DNA from: Acetivibrio sp964564015
GTDB taxonomy: Bacteria; Bacillota; Clostridia; Acetivibrionales; Acetivibrionaceae
DNA: 64,000 nucleotides
NCBI GenBank assembly: GCA_964564015.1
Contig: CAZLZR010000016.1
Span: 12,713-76,712 of the forward strand
Direction: 5' to 3'
The notes under the pieces were generated by a model. That model had not been told where the DNA came from, ran no database searches, and saw nothing but the letters and a program-made list of their open reading frames with translations. The translations under genes and the position numbers were made by a program. Shown one piece after another: positions 23,755 through 33,125 of this stretch (positions within the stretch are counted from its first letter, which is position 1; the number at the start of each line of letters is the position of its first letter).

Positions 23755-25221
23755 TTATTTTTTCTTTCTCGTCAGCTTATTATATAATTCCAGGTATTTT
23801 TTAGCTGATTTATCCCATGAATTATCGATATTCATAGCCCTCATTACAAGCTCTTTCCATTCTTCAGGCTTGGTTTTGTAGAATTTCAGGGCACGGTTTA
23901 TGGTTTTAAGCATATCTTTAGATGAGAATTCAGTGTACGTAAAACCATTTCCGTTCTTACTATCCTGTTCAACGTCAAACACAGTCTCTGCCAATCCTCC
24001 GGTCGATCTTACAATCGGAATGGTACCATAACGCAAACTGAAGAGCTGGCCTAAACCACAAGGTTCAAATCGAGACGGCATTAAGAACAAATCACTCGCT
24101 GCATATATACGTTGCGCCAAAGGAGCATTAAACCCTGTAAACACACCCATTTTCCTGGGGTACTTCTCCCTTATCTTTTTAAAGCCTGTTTCATAGTACT
24201 CGTCACCGGCACCTAGCAACACGAACTGTATATCATTTTTCATAATTTCATCTATCTCATCCATTATGAGGTTCAAACCTTTTTGGCTTGACAATCTGGA
24301 TATTAACCCTATCATCGGTACATCCTTTACCGGAAGTCCCATTTCCTTCTGGAGCGCAAATTTATTTTCCTTTTTGAGCTCTATGGAGTTTACATCATAA
24401 TTTTTTACAATCCTTGGATCTTCCTTTGGATTGAATACATCATAGTCTATACCGTTTACTATACCATAAAGATCTTTAGATCTTTCTATCAGAAGGCCTT
24501 CAAGTTTTTCCCCATACTGAGGTGTCTGTATCTCCTTAACATAAGTTTCACTAACGGTGTTTATAATATCGGAGTATACCAATCCGGCTTTCATAAAGCT
24601 GAACATACCGTAGAATTCAACTTTTTCAGGTATGAAAACCTCCTCACCAACATTAAACAGCCATAAAACATCTTTTGAAAAATTCCCTTGATACTCAAGG
24701 TTATGAATAGTGAAAACAGTTTTCATATTTTTATAGAACGGATATTCCTTGTATTTCTCATTCAGGAGCATACAAAGCGGTCCGGTATGCCAATCGTTGC
24801 AATGAATTATATCTGGCTGAAATCCAATCTTCGGAAGCATCTCAAGAGCTGCCTTACAGAGAAATGCAAATCTGTCGGCATCGTCAAAATAACAGTAAAT
24901 CCCTTCCCTATCATACAAATGGTAATTGTCTAAGAAATAAACGGGCACACTCTTGTCCTGGTTATCATGCTTAAAGGCAATTTCACCTTCACGGACAATA
25001 CAGGTTTCTTTCCTGTTATTCATAAGTACAGGAAAATCAGCAACATATTTCATATCGGTATTGATCTGCTGAAATCTTGGCATCGCCAGCCTTACATCGT
25101 GTCCCATTGAAACCAATGACTTTGGCAGTGAACCTGCCACATCTGCCAAACCACCTGTTTTAGCGAATGGAGCTACTTCAACTGAAACAAATAATATTTT
25201 CAAGCTATCATTCTCTCTCAT
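23755..25221 (-). CDS. glgA: Glycogen synthase (ADP-glucose)
   Basis: GlgA (488 aa) extends alpha-1,4-glucan from ADP-glucose (GT5, GT-B fold). The N-terminal VEVAPFAKTGGLADV carries the ADP-glucose-binding KTGGL. PSRFEPCGLGQLFSLRYGTIPIVR holds the catalytic Glu region, and STGGLAETV ends the family signature. ATG at 25221 is chosen because GGAGG lies 6 nt upstream. The frame extends 7 codons further without a site. It is not in a glg operon here; copies of the dispersed repeat flank it on both sides. Confidence 0.95.
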   Translation of the reverse strand: MRENDSLKILFVSVEVAPFAKTGGLADVAGSLPKSLVSMGHDVRLAMPRFQQINTDMKYVADFPVLMNNRKETCIVREGEIAFKHDNQDKSVPVYFLDNYHLYDREGIYCYFDDADRFAFLCKAALEMLPKIGFQPDIIHCNDWHTGPLCMLLNEKYKEYPFYKNMKTVFTIHNLEYQGNFSKDVLWLFNVGEEVFIPEKVEFYGMFSFMKAGLVYSDIINTVSETYVKEIQTPQYGEKLEGLLIERSKDLYGIVNGIDYDVFNPKEDPRIVKNYDVNSIELKKENKFALQKEMGLPVKDVPMIGLISRLSSQKGLNLIMDEIDEIMKNDIQFVLLGAGDEYYETGFKKIREKYPRKMGVFTGFNAPLAQRIYAASDLFLMPSRFEPCGLGQLFSLRYGTIPIVRSTGGLAETVFDVEQDSKNGNGFTYTEFSSKDMLKTINRALKFYKTKPEEWKELVMRAMNIDNSWDKSAKKYLELYNKLTRKKK

Positions 25222-25256
25222 TTTATACCTCCATCTGATCATTTTAATGCCGGACT

Positions 25257-25358
25257 AAGGGATAATGAAAAACAACTTGCTATTTTCTTAACGTGTCAAT
25301 GCCATTAAATCTAATTTTTCATTATCCAAAGCAGGGACTTATATTTTAGCTATGACTA
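25257..25358 (+). repeat. Dispersed inverted-repeat element, copy 3
   Basis: The ends are GGATAATGAAAAA (25260) and TTTTTCATTATCC (ending 25327), followed by AAAGCAGGGACTTATATTTTAGCTATGA, the same right flank as copies 2, 4 and 5. It is upstream of glgA, so it might carry or interrupt its leader region. Confidence 0.8.
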
Positions 25359-25501
25359 AAATAAATTAACATATTAAAAACCAAATTACAACAGTTTTAA
25401 ATTGGTTATTATGATTCTAATGTTTATTTATACCCATATTATTCATAGTCAAATACTTTAGTTAAAAATTATCAAAAAGATTTTAACAATAATAAAATCT
25501 T

Positions 25502-26941
25502 CTACATAATATCTCTGGTTCCACCTTTTCCATCAGCCATTAAAACCAGAACATCAACAATTTCAGGGTCAAACTGAGTACCTTTGCATCTTTTCAGTTC
25601 CTCTATGGCATTTTCCATTGGCATACCTTTTCTGTATGGACGGTCACTGGTCATAGCATCAAAAGCATCGGCAACACTGAGAATTCTTCCAAAAGTACAT
25701 ATCTGGTCATTTTTCAGACCATTTGGGTATCCTCTTCCATCATATCTCTCATGGTGCTGCAATATCCCACTCAAACCGTTTTTCAAAAACTCTATGTCTT
25801 TCAAAATGTTGTATGCAATCGTAGGGTGCTTCTTTATTTCGTCAAACTCCTCATCTGTAAGTTTTCCCTGCTTATTTAGTATATTTGCGGAAATACCTAT
25901 TTTCCCAATATCATGTAATATTGCAGCATATCTAAGATCCTCTATGTCATCCTCACTCAACCCTAAAGCTCTTGCCAATTCACAGGATATTTCCATTACC
26001 CTCTGGCAGTGTCCTCTTGTATACGGATCCTTGGCTTCAATTGAGTTTGCAAGGGACATAACCGTCTGCAAATAACCGTATTGAATCTCATTATAGTATT
26101 TTGTTAGCTCATTATTCTTTTTAGCAAGTTCTACTTTTGTTTCATCAAGCTCCCTGATGTATTCATTAAGTTCCTCATTACTTGCTGCCGCCTGCTCATA
26201 TAAAGCTTCTATTTCCTGCTTTTGGGTATAAATACTATTGTACATTTCGGCATTTTTCACACTGATTGCAGTAAAGTTAGCAAGGCTTTCCAGAAATCCA
26301 AAATTAACCTCTGAAAAACTCCCTGCCTTTGAACTACCTGCGTATATTGCTCCCACCAATTCATTAGACACAGACAGAGGAATGACAATAATATCTCCCC
26401 TTGATTGGTCTGAAATAATCTGAATACTGTCTATAATGCCATCACTTGTCTCCTTTAGGTATTTCCCGATTTCACTCTGTTCCGGTTCGGAAGTGCATGC
26501 TTCACCATTATCATATTTATAATTCAGTTTCCCGGTATTACCATCGACAAAGCATATGTAATACCACTCGCATTCTGCATATTTGTTCAACAGTTTGCGG
26601 GTATATAGCATAATATTGTCCAGATCAAAAGTTGAAGTTATTATTTTCAGTGCATCATGAAGTGAGAGAAGTTCATCTTCCATTTCTTCAATCTTCTCCT
26701 TCTGCTCGAGGATAGTCTTGCTTAACTTTTCACAACTGTCTGAATTAACAGACGTATCTCCTGCCTCTGTGGGCTTGCGATGCGTATAAGCATAGACAAT
26801 CACAATATAAGCAACTGAAAAAAAGGAAAACAAAAGAACCGAAAAAGACCTTGTACTAATGAACATATACAACGAAATACCTAATATAATAAAAGCAAAA
26901 ATGTAATTCATACGATCAACTGACAGGGATTTTTTTGACAT
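25502..26941 (-). CDS. HD-GYP c-di-GMP phosphodiesterase with GAF domain
   Basis: A 479-aa signalling protein. It has two membrane helices at the N-terminus (residues 10-55), a coiled coil, a GAF domain (120-235), another coiled coil, and a C-terminal HD-GYP domain with metal-binding HDIGKIGI and the HHERYDGRGYP signature, which hydrolyses c-di-GMP. It probably counteracts the GGDEF protein at 18743. TGGAGG lies 6 nt before the ATG. Monocistronic. Confidence 0.92.
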   Translation of the reverse strand: MSKKSLSVDRMNYIFAFIILGISLYMFISTRSFSVLLFSFFSVAYIVIVYAYTHRKPTEAGDTSVNSDSCEKLSKTILEQKEKIEEMEDELLSLHDALKIITSTFDLDNIMLYTRKLLNKYAECEWYYICFVDGNTGKLNYKYDNGEACTSEPEQSEIGKYLKETSDGIIDSIQIISDQSRGDIIVIPLSVSNELVGAIYAGSSKAGSFSEVNFGFLESLANFTAISVKNAEMYNSIYTQKQEIEALYEQAAASNEELNEYIRELDETKVELAKKNNELTKYYNEIQYGYLQTVMSLANSIEAKDPYTRGHCQRVMEISCELARALGLSEDDIEDLRYAAILHDIGKIGISANILNKQGKLTDEEFDEIKKHPTIAYNILKDIEFLKNGLSGILQHHERYDGRGYPNGLKNDQICTFGRILSVADAFDAMTSDRPYRKGMPMENAIEELKRCKGTQFDPEIVDVLVLMADGKGGTRDIM

Positions 26942-27202
26942 ATATTACCTCCAGATCAATCAACAAATATCATGAGGTCATCAAGCCCGTCTATACTTAA
27001 GGCCTTTATTCAGCTCCCCGCAATCAATAAAAATACTTCAGGAAATTATATAAGAAATTACTTATAATAATTATTATTCTACATAATATTCTAAAATCCT
27101 TCACATTTATTTTATTTTATAAAAATATCCTTTCATCTGAAAGCCAACAAAAAAACGGCAAAGTTTGATGTAAACAACTTTGCCGTTTCTTTCCGAAACT
27201 AA
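26942..27202. other. Intergenic region with terminator of htrA
   Basis: 261 bp. The right end holds the hairpin AAACGGCAAAGTT/AACTTTGCCGTTT (27153-27188), which ends the HtrA gene on the minus strand (16 bp after its stop) with a downstream T-run. The rest is AT-rich with no gene. Confidence 0.6.
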
Positions 27203-28681
27203 TTATCCTTTATCTTCACCTAACACAACTTCCATTGTAAGTGTTTCACCATCTCTATAAACCTCAATCTTTATTGTGTCACCCACTTTATTCTTATTCT
27301 TTATCTCATTCAACTCCGAATATGTTTTAATAGCAGTTCCATTAATTTTAGTTATTATATCGCCTCTTTGTAATCCTGCATTATAGGCTCCGCTTAATGG
27401 AGACACATCTTCTACCAATACTCCGGCAGGCACCTTGTAGCGTGCTGCAATATCTTCATTGAAGGACTGGTTTATCGATATACCTATTGATGGTCTTCCT
27501 TTTACATATTTAAATTCAATGAGGTTGTCTGTAATTTCCTTAGCCTTGTTAACGGGTATTGCAAATCCAAGACCTTCAAATCCGTCACCGCTGATCTTTG
27601 CTGTATTTATACCAATTAGCTGACCTTCTGAATTTACAAGTGCTCCTCCACTATTACCAGGATTGATTGCAGCATCCGTCTGTATCAACTTAAGCTCATT
27701 ATTCTGGTCTAATGCTATTGTACGGTTAAGTCCGCTGATAACTCCTGCAGTCACCGATCCCATATACTCAAGTCCACCCGGGTTACCAATTGCAACCGCA
27801 AGCTCTCCTACCTTTATCTCATCAGAGTTTCCTAATTCTATCGCCGGCAGATCAACGGCATCAATTTTCAGAACCGCAAGGTCAGTTTTTTCGTCCCTTC
27901 CTACCACTGTAGCAGCATAAGGCTTATCAACCTCATTAGGCAGAATAACCTCAATCTTTGCTCCGTTTACCACCTTGTTGGAACCTTTCTGCACTGCCTC
28001 AGATATTACATGATTGTTTGTCATTATATAGCCATCACTTCTGATTATTATTCCTGAACCTGATGATGATCCTTCCTGCATTCCAAAAAAGAAATCCTGA
28101 GATCTGAACTGAACGCCTATACCTACAACTGAAGGCCCAACCTTTTCAGCTATCGCTACTACTGCCGAATCAGAACTCTCAATAACTACCTTTTTAATGT
28201 TATCTGGGGATATACTTCCGTTACTTACTGCATTCTCAGAATCCAAAGAAGTACTGATGCCCTTTTCATTTAAAAAGGATTTTATCGAGGGTTGAATGGC
28301 AGGAACTCCAAACTGTAAGAACGCACCTACAGTACAGCCTCCAAGAATGGAGCTGATTACCGATACCAACACCAGTTGCCCCAATATTCCTTTTTTTCTC
28401 TTTTCAGGCTTGGTATAATTTTCAGTATAAAATGAGGCTACTTTCAAGTTTGATTCAGGTTTATTTTCGGTGTTATATGATACAGTATTTTGATTATAAC
28501 TATTGTTGTCTTTTGCAGTATCTTCATTATTATAACCAGACTCATATACCCTATTTTCTCTGAATTGATCGGCACTATACATATTTTCTCTGTTTTCGTT
28601 TTCGTTATTGTTATTCATTTCATAATCTCTGTTTTCGTTATTGTTGTCCATTTCATAATCTCTGTTTTCATTGTTGTCCAT
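27203..28681 (-). CDS. HtrA/DegP-type membrane serine protease
   Basis: A 492-aa envelope protease for misfolded proteins. An Asn/Glu-rich cytoplasmic tail (about 100 residues, starting with near-perfect 11-residue repeats MDNNNENRDYE) precedes one membrane helix (LGQLVLVSVISSILGG). Next is a trypsin-like domain with catalytic His (TNNHVIS), Asp (KTDLAVLKID) and Ser (GNSGGALVN), then a C-terminal PDZ domain (PLSGAYNAGLQRGDIITKI). The second ATG (28681) is chosen because AAAGGAG is 9 nt away; the first (28687) is only 3 nt away. It is the third gene from a two-component pair and might be controlled by it. Confidence 0.93.
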   Translation of the reverse strand: MDNNENRDYEMDNNNENRDYEMNNNNENENRENMYSADQFRENRVYESGYNNEDTAKDNNSYNQNTVSYNTENKPESNLKVASFYTENYTKPEKRKKGILGQLVLVSVISSILGGCTVGAFLQFGVPAIQPSIKSFLNEKGISTSLDSENAVSNGSISPDNIKKVVIESSDSAVVAIAEKVGPSVVGIGVQFRSQDFFFGMQEGSSSGSGIIIRSDGYIMTNNHVISEAVQKGSNKVVNGAKIEVILPNEVDKPYAATVVGRDEKTDLAVLKIDAVDLPAIELGNSDEIKVGELAVAIGNPGGLEYMGSVTAGVISGLNRTIALDQNNELKLIQTDAAINPGNSGGALVNSEGQLIGINTAKISGDGFEGLGFAIPVNKAKEITDNLIEFKYVKGRPSIGISINQSFNEDIAARYKVPAGVLVEDVSPLSGAYNAGLQRGDIITKINGTAIKTYSELNEIKNKNKVGDTIKIEVYRDGETLTMEVVLGEDKG

Positions 28682-28775
28682 AATCATATACTCCTTTCAT
28701 TATTCCTTCGTTTGTCTTATGATAGTTTTATTATATAAATCGTTTTTGAAAAAGTTATGAATAATTTGTTAATAA

Positions 28776-30287
28776 TCACATATTACTTTCACCTTCATTT
28801 TTTGCCATATTCAGCGTAAAGAAAAACACAGTGCCTTTGCCTACTTCGCTTTCAACTTTTATTTCCTGTCCATGCTCGTTTATTATGTTCTTAACAATTG
28901 CAAGTCCAAGGCCTGTTCCGTTTTTGTCCTTACCTCTTGATTTATCAGACTTATAAAATCTATCCCATATCAATCCGATTTCTTCGCTTTCTATCCCAGG
29001 CCCATTATCTCTGACAGACACCTGTACCTTGCCTTTTAGCATCACTGTCTGAATAGTTATCAATCCGCCATCGGACACGAATTTTACGGCATTGTGAAGG
29101 AGATTTAAGACAACCCTTTCTATAGAATCCTTGTCTGCGTATACGTATGCAGATTCTTCATGGAAATTCGCCTCAATTTGAATATCCTTTTGTACAATCT
29201 GGTTTTCAAGCTTTATTATACATCTCCTTATCAGCTCGTTAATGTCAAAAGTCACAAATGTAAGCTTCATCTCCCCCGATTCCATTCTGGCAAGATCTAA
29301 CAGGTCATTAGTGAGCCTTCTAAGACGGTTCGTCTCGTCTCTGACAATGGAAAGATATTCTCTTTGCCTCTCCTGCGGAACAGTGCCATCTAAAATCCCT
29401 TCAATAAACCCATGTATTGAGGTCATTGGAGTCCTGAGTTCGTGGGATACATTTGCAATAAAACCTCTCCTCATCTCCTCAAGATTTTCCAACGCTCCCG
29501 CCATATAATTAAAACTCTGTGCCAACTGACCTATTTCATCCTCTGATGTAATATCAAGCCTCTTGCTGAACTGACCGTTTGCTATCTCCCTTGCTGCATT
29601 ATTAATAAGTTTCAAGGGTTTTGTAATTCTTAATGAAAAAATATAAACAAGCAGCGCAGATACAAGAATAGCTATGCTTACAGAAAGAATGTAGAATTTG
29701 AAAACCGTAGTACGAGCTTTATTGATTTCAGGAACACGTATACTGAGGTATATAGCCCCCTTGGTATTGTTATTAACAACAAAAGGTTTTTCTATAGTAA
29801 GCCAGCTCACTTTTGTATCCTTAAACAGTCCGTAGAAATCTCCAATCTCCTTTACATACTGCCTATCCTGCATAACCTTTTTATACTGTCTTTCATCCGT
29901 CAGTCTATAACTCCCGGTCACATCTTTTAGCTTATTCTTTACGGATTCTGGTATATCTTCTTCATTTACAAGGACAATTATCTCACCGCTTTCCGATGCT
30001 ATCCATATAACAGATTCCGAATATTTACTTTCCGAGTTCAGGTTTCTTATAAATTCACTTAATAAATACGGCATAAGCTCTGACGGGATAAGCGGATTAT
30101 TCACATTGGCAATATAATTTTTTAACAACAGATTAACTTTCTCACCGGTAATATTTAAAGCTCTTTCCTTGTCATCGGAAACAAAATTTCCAAGAAAAAA
30201 ATAAAACATACCTCCAGTAATAGTTGTAATTATTACCAGTATTATAATAAAAAATACTGCAATTTTACTGTACAGAGTTTTATTCAT
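28776..30287 (-). CDS. Sensor histidine kinase (HAMP)
   Basis: A 503-aa membrane kinase. Membrane helices near residues 8-30 and 195-220 flank an extracytoplasmic sensor, followed by HAMP (LRITKPLKLINNAAREIANG), the DHp domain with phospho-acceptor His in FIANVSHELRTPMTS, and the ATPase (LLHNAVKFV, VRDNGPGI, GTGLGLAI). WalK/PhoR-like architecture. Its start overlaps the regulator stop (TAATG), so the two proteins are made in a fixed ratio. Confidence 0.95.
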   Translation of the reverse strand: MNKTLYSKIAVFFIIILVIITTITGGMFYFFLGNFVSDDKERALNITGEKVNLLLKNYIANVNNPLIPSELMPYLLSEFIRNLNSESKYSESVIWIASESGEIIVLVNEEDIPESVKNKLKDVTGSYRLTDERQYKKVMQDRQYVKEIGDFYGLFKDTKVSWLTIEKPFVVNNNTKGAIYLSIRVPEINKARTTVFKFYILSVSIAILVSALLVYIFSLRITKPLKLINNAAREIANGQFSKRLDITSEDEIGQLAQSFNYMAGALENLEEMRRGFIANVSHELRTPMTSIHGFIEGILDGTVPQERQREYLSIVRDETNRLRRLTNDLLDLARMESGEMKLTFVTFDINELIRRCIIKLENQIVQKDIQIEANFHEESAYVYADKDSIERVVLNLLHNAVKFVSDGGLITIQTVMLKGKVQVSVRDNGPGIESEEIGLIWDRFYKSDKSRGKDKNGTGLGLAIVKNIINEHGQEIKVESEVGKGTVFFFTLNMAKNEGESNM

Positions 30288-30973
30288 TATTTCACCTCAA
30301 ATTTATAACCAACACCCCAAACTGTCTTAACCTGCCAATTTTGATTCTCGTTTTCTATTTTTTCCCTTAATCTTTTAATATGAACATCCACCGTCCTCGA
30401 GTCACCATAAAAATCGAATCCCCAAACCTGTTCTAAGAGTTGATCTCTTGTAAATACCTTATTTGGATTTGATGCAAGAAAGTAAAGAAGCTCCAATTCC
30501 TTAGGAGGAACATCCATATCCATCCCATTTACTTTTAATGTATAATTGGATTTATTTATAACAAGATTTGGATATACCACTTCCTTAACATCAATTTCCT
30601 TGTGCTCATATCTTCTGAGTACTGCTTTGAGCCTTGCCACCAATTCCTTAGGCTCAAAAGGCTTTACCATGTAATCATCGGCTCCCAATTCAAGACCCAA
30701 TACCTTGTCAAAAGTCTCACCTTTTGCTGACAACATTATTATAGGTATGTTACTGACCTTTCTTATCTCACGGCAAACCTGCCATCCATCAGCCCCAGGA
30801 AGCATTATATCCAAAACAACAATGTTTGGCGTAAAGGTCTTAAATGCTTCAACAGCCTTTATTCCATTATATATCGTTAAAACCTCAAAGCCTTCTTTCT
30901 CGGTATAAAGCCTTATAAGCTCACATATATTTACATCGTCATCTATTACCAAAACCTTAGTCTTATTGTTCAT
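30287..30973 (-). CDS. OmpR/PhoB-family response regulator
   Basis: A 228-aa transcription regulator. The receiver domain has VLVIDDDVN, phospho-acceptor Asp in IVVLDIMLPGADGW, and MLSAKGE with Lys in DDYMVKPFEPKEL. The C-terminal winged helix includes RDQLLEQVWGFDFYGDSRTVDVH. ATG at 30973 is used because AAGGAG is 10 nt upstream; the longer frame to 31072 lacks family similarity. Pairs with the kinase at 28776. Confidence 0.95.
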   Translation of the reverse strand: MNNKTKVLVIDDDVNICELIRLYTEKEGFEVLTIYNGIKAVEAFKTFTPNIVVLDIMLPGADGWQVCREIRKVSNIPIIMLSAKGETFDKVLGLELGADDYMVKPFEPKELVARLKAVLRRYEHKEIDVKEVVYPNLVINKSNYTLKVNGMDMDVPPKELELLYFLASNPNKVFTRDQLLEQVWGFDFYGDSRTVDVHIKRLREKIENENQNWQVKTVWGVGYKFEVK

Positions 30974-31308
30974 AATAACCATTCTCCTTAAACAATATTT
31001 AAGTAAAGTCATTTCTAAAAACAACATAGGTCGCATAGGCGAGAAGCTCAGCGGAACGACCAGCCTATACAATATTTACAGCGCAATGCCAATCACGGAA
31101 GCAAACGCTTCCAAACAGAAGAACATTATTTTGCTATACAAAATATGCAATTCAAATTTTCTGAAATGGCAATTGACCAGTTGTTTTTTAGATTTCCTAA
31201 CTGAACTTAAAATCATTTTATCAAATTTATCTATTGGGGTAAACATTTTAACTAAAAAAGCTATGTCAAAAGACATAGCCTTAACTTCCTTACTATTTAT
31301 ACCTTAAC
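30974..31308. other. Gap upstream of two-component operon, with hairpins
   Basis: 335 bp. It contains GGAAGC-AAAC-GCTTCC (31097-31112) and an imperfect stem around GGTCG...CGACC (31029-31062) in the probable leader of the response-regulator mRNA (minus strand), and the terminator of the next gene at 31254-31281. No promoter or known riboswitch could be assigned, and no credible gene is present. Confidence 0.5.
31254..31281 (-). terminator. Terminator of the small coiled-coil gene
   Basis: On the minus strand GCTATGTC-TTTT-GACATAGC is a perfect 8-bp stem followed by TTTTTT, 30 bp past the stop at 31309. Confidence 0.85.
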
Positions 31309-31497
31309 TTAGTTTATTATCTCAGTACGAATAGGTAAACTATTTAAAACAATATTCTGAATTTTTATCTCCTCTTGCAATTTTTTCTGTTCTTCCTTTA
31401 ATTCACTGAGACATTCCAATATTTTTTTGCTATTATCAAGCACCAACTTAAGCATATCTTCTATGTCACTGTAAGATTCTATATTCCCCTTTTTCAT
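31309..31497 (-). CDS. Small coiled-coil protein (62 aa)
   Basis: A 62-aa helical protein (MLKLVLDNSKKILECLSELK, then a KEEQKKLQEEI heptad) with a likely coiled coil. The start ATG at 31497 has GGGGGAG 6 nt upstream. No family recognised. It has its own terminator, which supports it being real. It diverges from the OadG-like gene. Confidence 0.65.
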   Translation of the reverse strand: MKKGNIESYSDIEDMLKLVLDNSKKILECLSELKEEQKKLQEEIKIQNIVLNSLPIRTEIIN

Positions 31498-31624
31498 TGT
31501 TATCTCCCCCAAACCAAAATTATTTATATAAAAAACATTGTCAATAATTAAACATATAAATGATTATAACAAATTTTTTCATTTTGTGAATATTTTTCGT
31601 ACATTTTTTTAATCATATTTGATG

Positions 31625-31653
31625 TTGACTTACATTTAGCGTTATGATAACTT
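31625..31653 (+). promoter_or_regulatory. Promoter upstream of OadG-like gene
   Basis: TTGACT (31625-31630) and TAACTT (31648-31653) are 17 bp apart, 43 bp before the ATG of the next gene. Confidence 0.4.
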
Positions 31654-31695
31654 AAACAGTGTAAGACTAAATATTGCATGATGGAGGCAATCTAA

Positions 31696-32037
31696 ATGGC
31701 TGGTATTGGCTTTACCCAAATTATAGTTGGAATACTCGTTTGTGTTGCTTTGGTTCTTCTTTGTCTCATATTATTTAACAAAAACAAAACTAAATCCAAG
31801 GAACCCGGAATAGAAACCGAGCGTAGTAAACCTGATGCCACAGATGCGGAAATTCAGACCGAAAACAAAGATTTGTCCGATGACTCTCTTGTTGCTATTC
31901 TTACCGCTGCTGTTATGGCAAGTATGCAAAGCACTCCGGACATAAAAATACGGGTAGCTTCATTCCGACGTGTGCCCCAGTCTTCTCCTATATGGAATAC
32001 TGTTGGAAGAAGAGAACGTATTGAAAACAAACTCTAA
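31696..32037 (+). CDS. OadG-like small membrane subunit
   Basis: A 113-aa protein with one N-terminal membrane helix (residues 8-27), a polar linker, and a C-terminal segment LVAILTAAVMASM ... IRVASFRRV ... IWNTVGRRE. This order (helix, linker, AAI-type helix and conserved Arg-rich tail) is that of the gamma/delta subunit of sodium-pumping decarboxylases (OadG/MmdD), which assembles the membrane complex. No other decarboxylase subunit is nearby, so the partner is elsewhere or the role differs. GGAGG lies 9 nt before the ATG. Confidence 0.7.
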   Translation: MAGIGFTQIIVGILVCVALVLLCLILFNKNKTKSKEPGIETERSKPDATDAEIQTENKDLSDDSLVAILTAAVMASMQSTPDIKIRVASFRRVPQSSPIWNTVGRRERIENKL

Positions 32038-32079
32038 CCTCTGGAGCGGAGCACCGGCTTTACATTTTACTTCTTCGGG

Positions 32080-32946
32080 TCAGATTGGATTCCTGATTTT
32101 AAATATCCTCATTGCATTTTCACCTAAAATCAACCTCTTTTGCTGACCTTCGATTCCCATTCCAATAAATCTGTTTAAGTCATGTTCAGGGCTTCCCCAC
32201 GGATAATCCGAACCAAATACAATTCTTCCCGCACCAACCTTGTTAATAACATATTCGACTACTTCATTGTCCGGCCAGCTTGGTTCATTTACTTTCAGCA
32301 GAGGTGGATAGCCTGTAATAATTATTGAAGTGTCAAAATAAACGTTTTCAAACATATCAGCAATTTTAAAGACATCTCCTATATTTCCGTCCACCATGTG
32401 GGTCAAAACAAAAAGTACATCCGGGTATTTCTTTATAACCGGTATAATCATATCCAGGTCGGCATAATTGTTAATTTTTGCATTAGACACGCGTCCACAG
32501 TGAAAGACTATTGGAAATGCTGTCTCGGCAGATATTTTATAGACCTTCTCAAGCCTGTCATCATCAGGATCAAATCCCTGTGCCATAGGATGAAACTTTA
32601 TACCCTTTGCTCCGTTTTGTATATATTTCTCCATCAATGTATCCATTGGCTCTTCCATGTCAGGGTGGAAACTTACCAGCGGTACAAGGCTTTTGTATTT
32701 TTTGCCCATTTCAAGGGACCAGCAGTTGTTTTTATGTATAATCTTCGCTGGAGCGAAATTGGCCATTATTGTAAAATCAATTCCAATTTTATTCATATTT
32801 TGCAATACATCTTCAATTGTGCCTGTGCCTGGATTATCAAACTCAATACTATAAATCTTGTTAAATGAAGTCCGTATCTTTTCCGAAACTTCATCTGAAG
32901 AAAAAGTGTGAACATGCCCGTCAACTACTGTAAATTCTCCTATCAT
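32080..32946 (-). CDS. Amidohydrolase-family metal-dependent hydrolase
   Basis: A 288-aa TIM-barrel hydrolase. It shows VVDGHVHTFS (metal His pair), FHPMAQG, IVFHCGR, VLTHMVDG and FGSDYPWG with the conserved terminal Asp, the order seen in the amidohydrolase_2 (COG2159) family, whose members are decarboxylases or hydrolases of small carboxylic or aromatic compounds. Substrate unknown. The ribosome site is weak (GGAAG 8 nt upstream). Single gene, divergent from apgM. Confidence 0.88.
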   Translation of the reverse strand: MIGEFTVVDGHVHTFSSDEVSEKIRTSFNKIYSIEFDNPGTGTIEDVLQNMNKIGIDFTIMANFAPAKIIHKNNCWSLEMGKKYKSLVPLVSFHPDMEEPMDTLMEKYIQNGAKGIKFHPMAQGFDPDDDRLEKVYKISAETAFPIVFHCGRVSNAKINNYADLDMIIPVIKKYPDVLFVLTHMVDGNIGDVFKIADMFENVYFDTSIIITGYPPLLKVNEPSWPDNEVVEYVINKVGAGRIVFGSDYPWGSPEHDLNRFIGMGIEGQQKRLILGENAMRIFKIRNPI

Positions 32947-33125
32947 ATATATTACTTCCCAACTTTATAAATTTTTGCTTTAAGAAACATTATAAATAAA
33001 TAAAAGCCCATATGCAAATCTATTTTTTTATTGCAGGGTGCACGCTCATAAATTCAGCTATTCACATTGTCCAAAGTTTGCTATAATGTAATGGTCAAAA
33101 TAATAAAGAGAAGGAACTGATTGGT

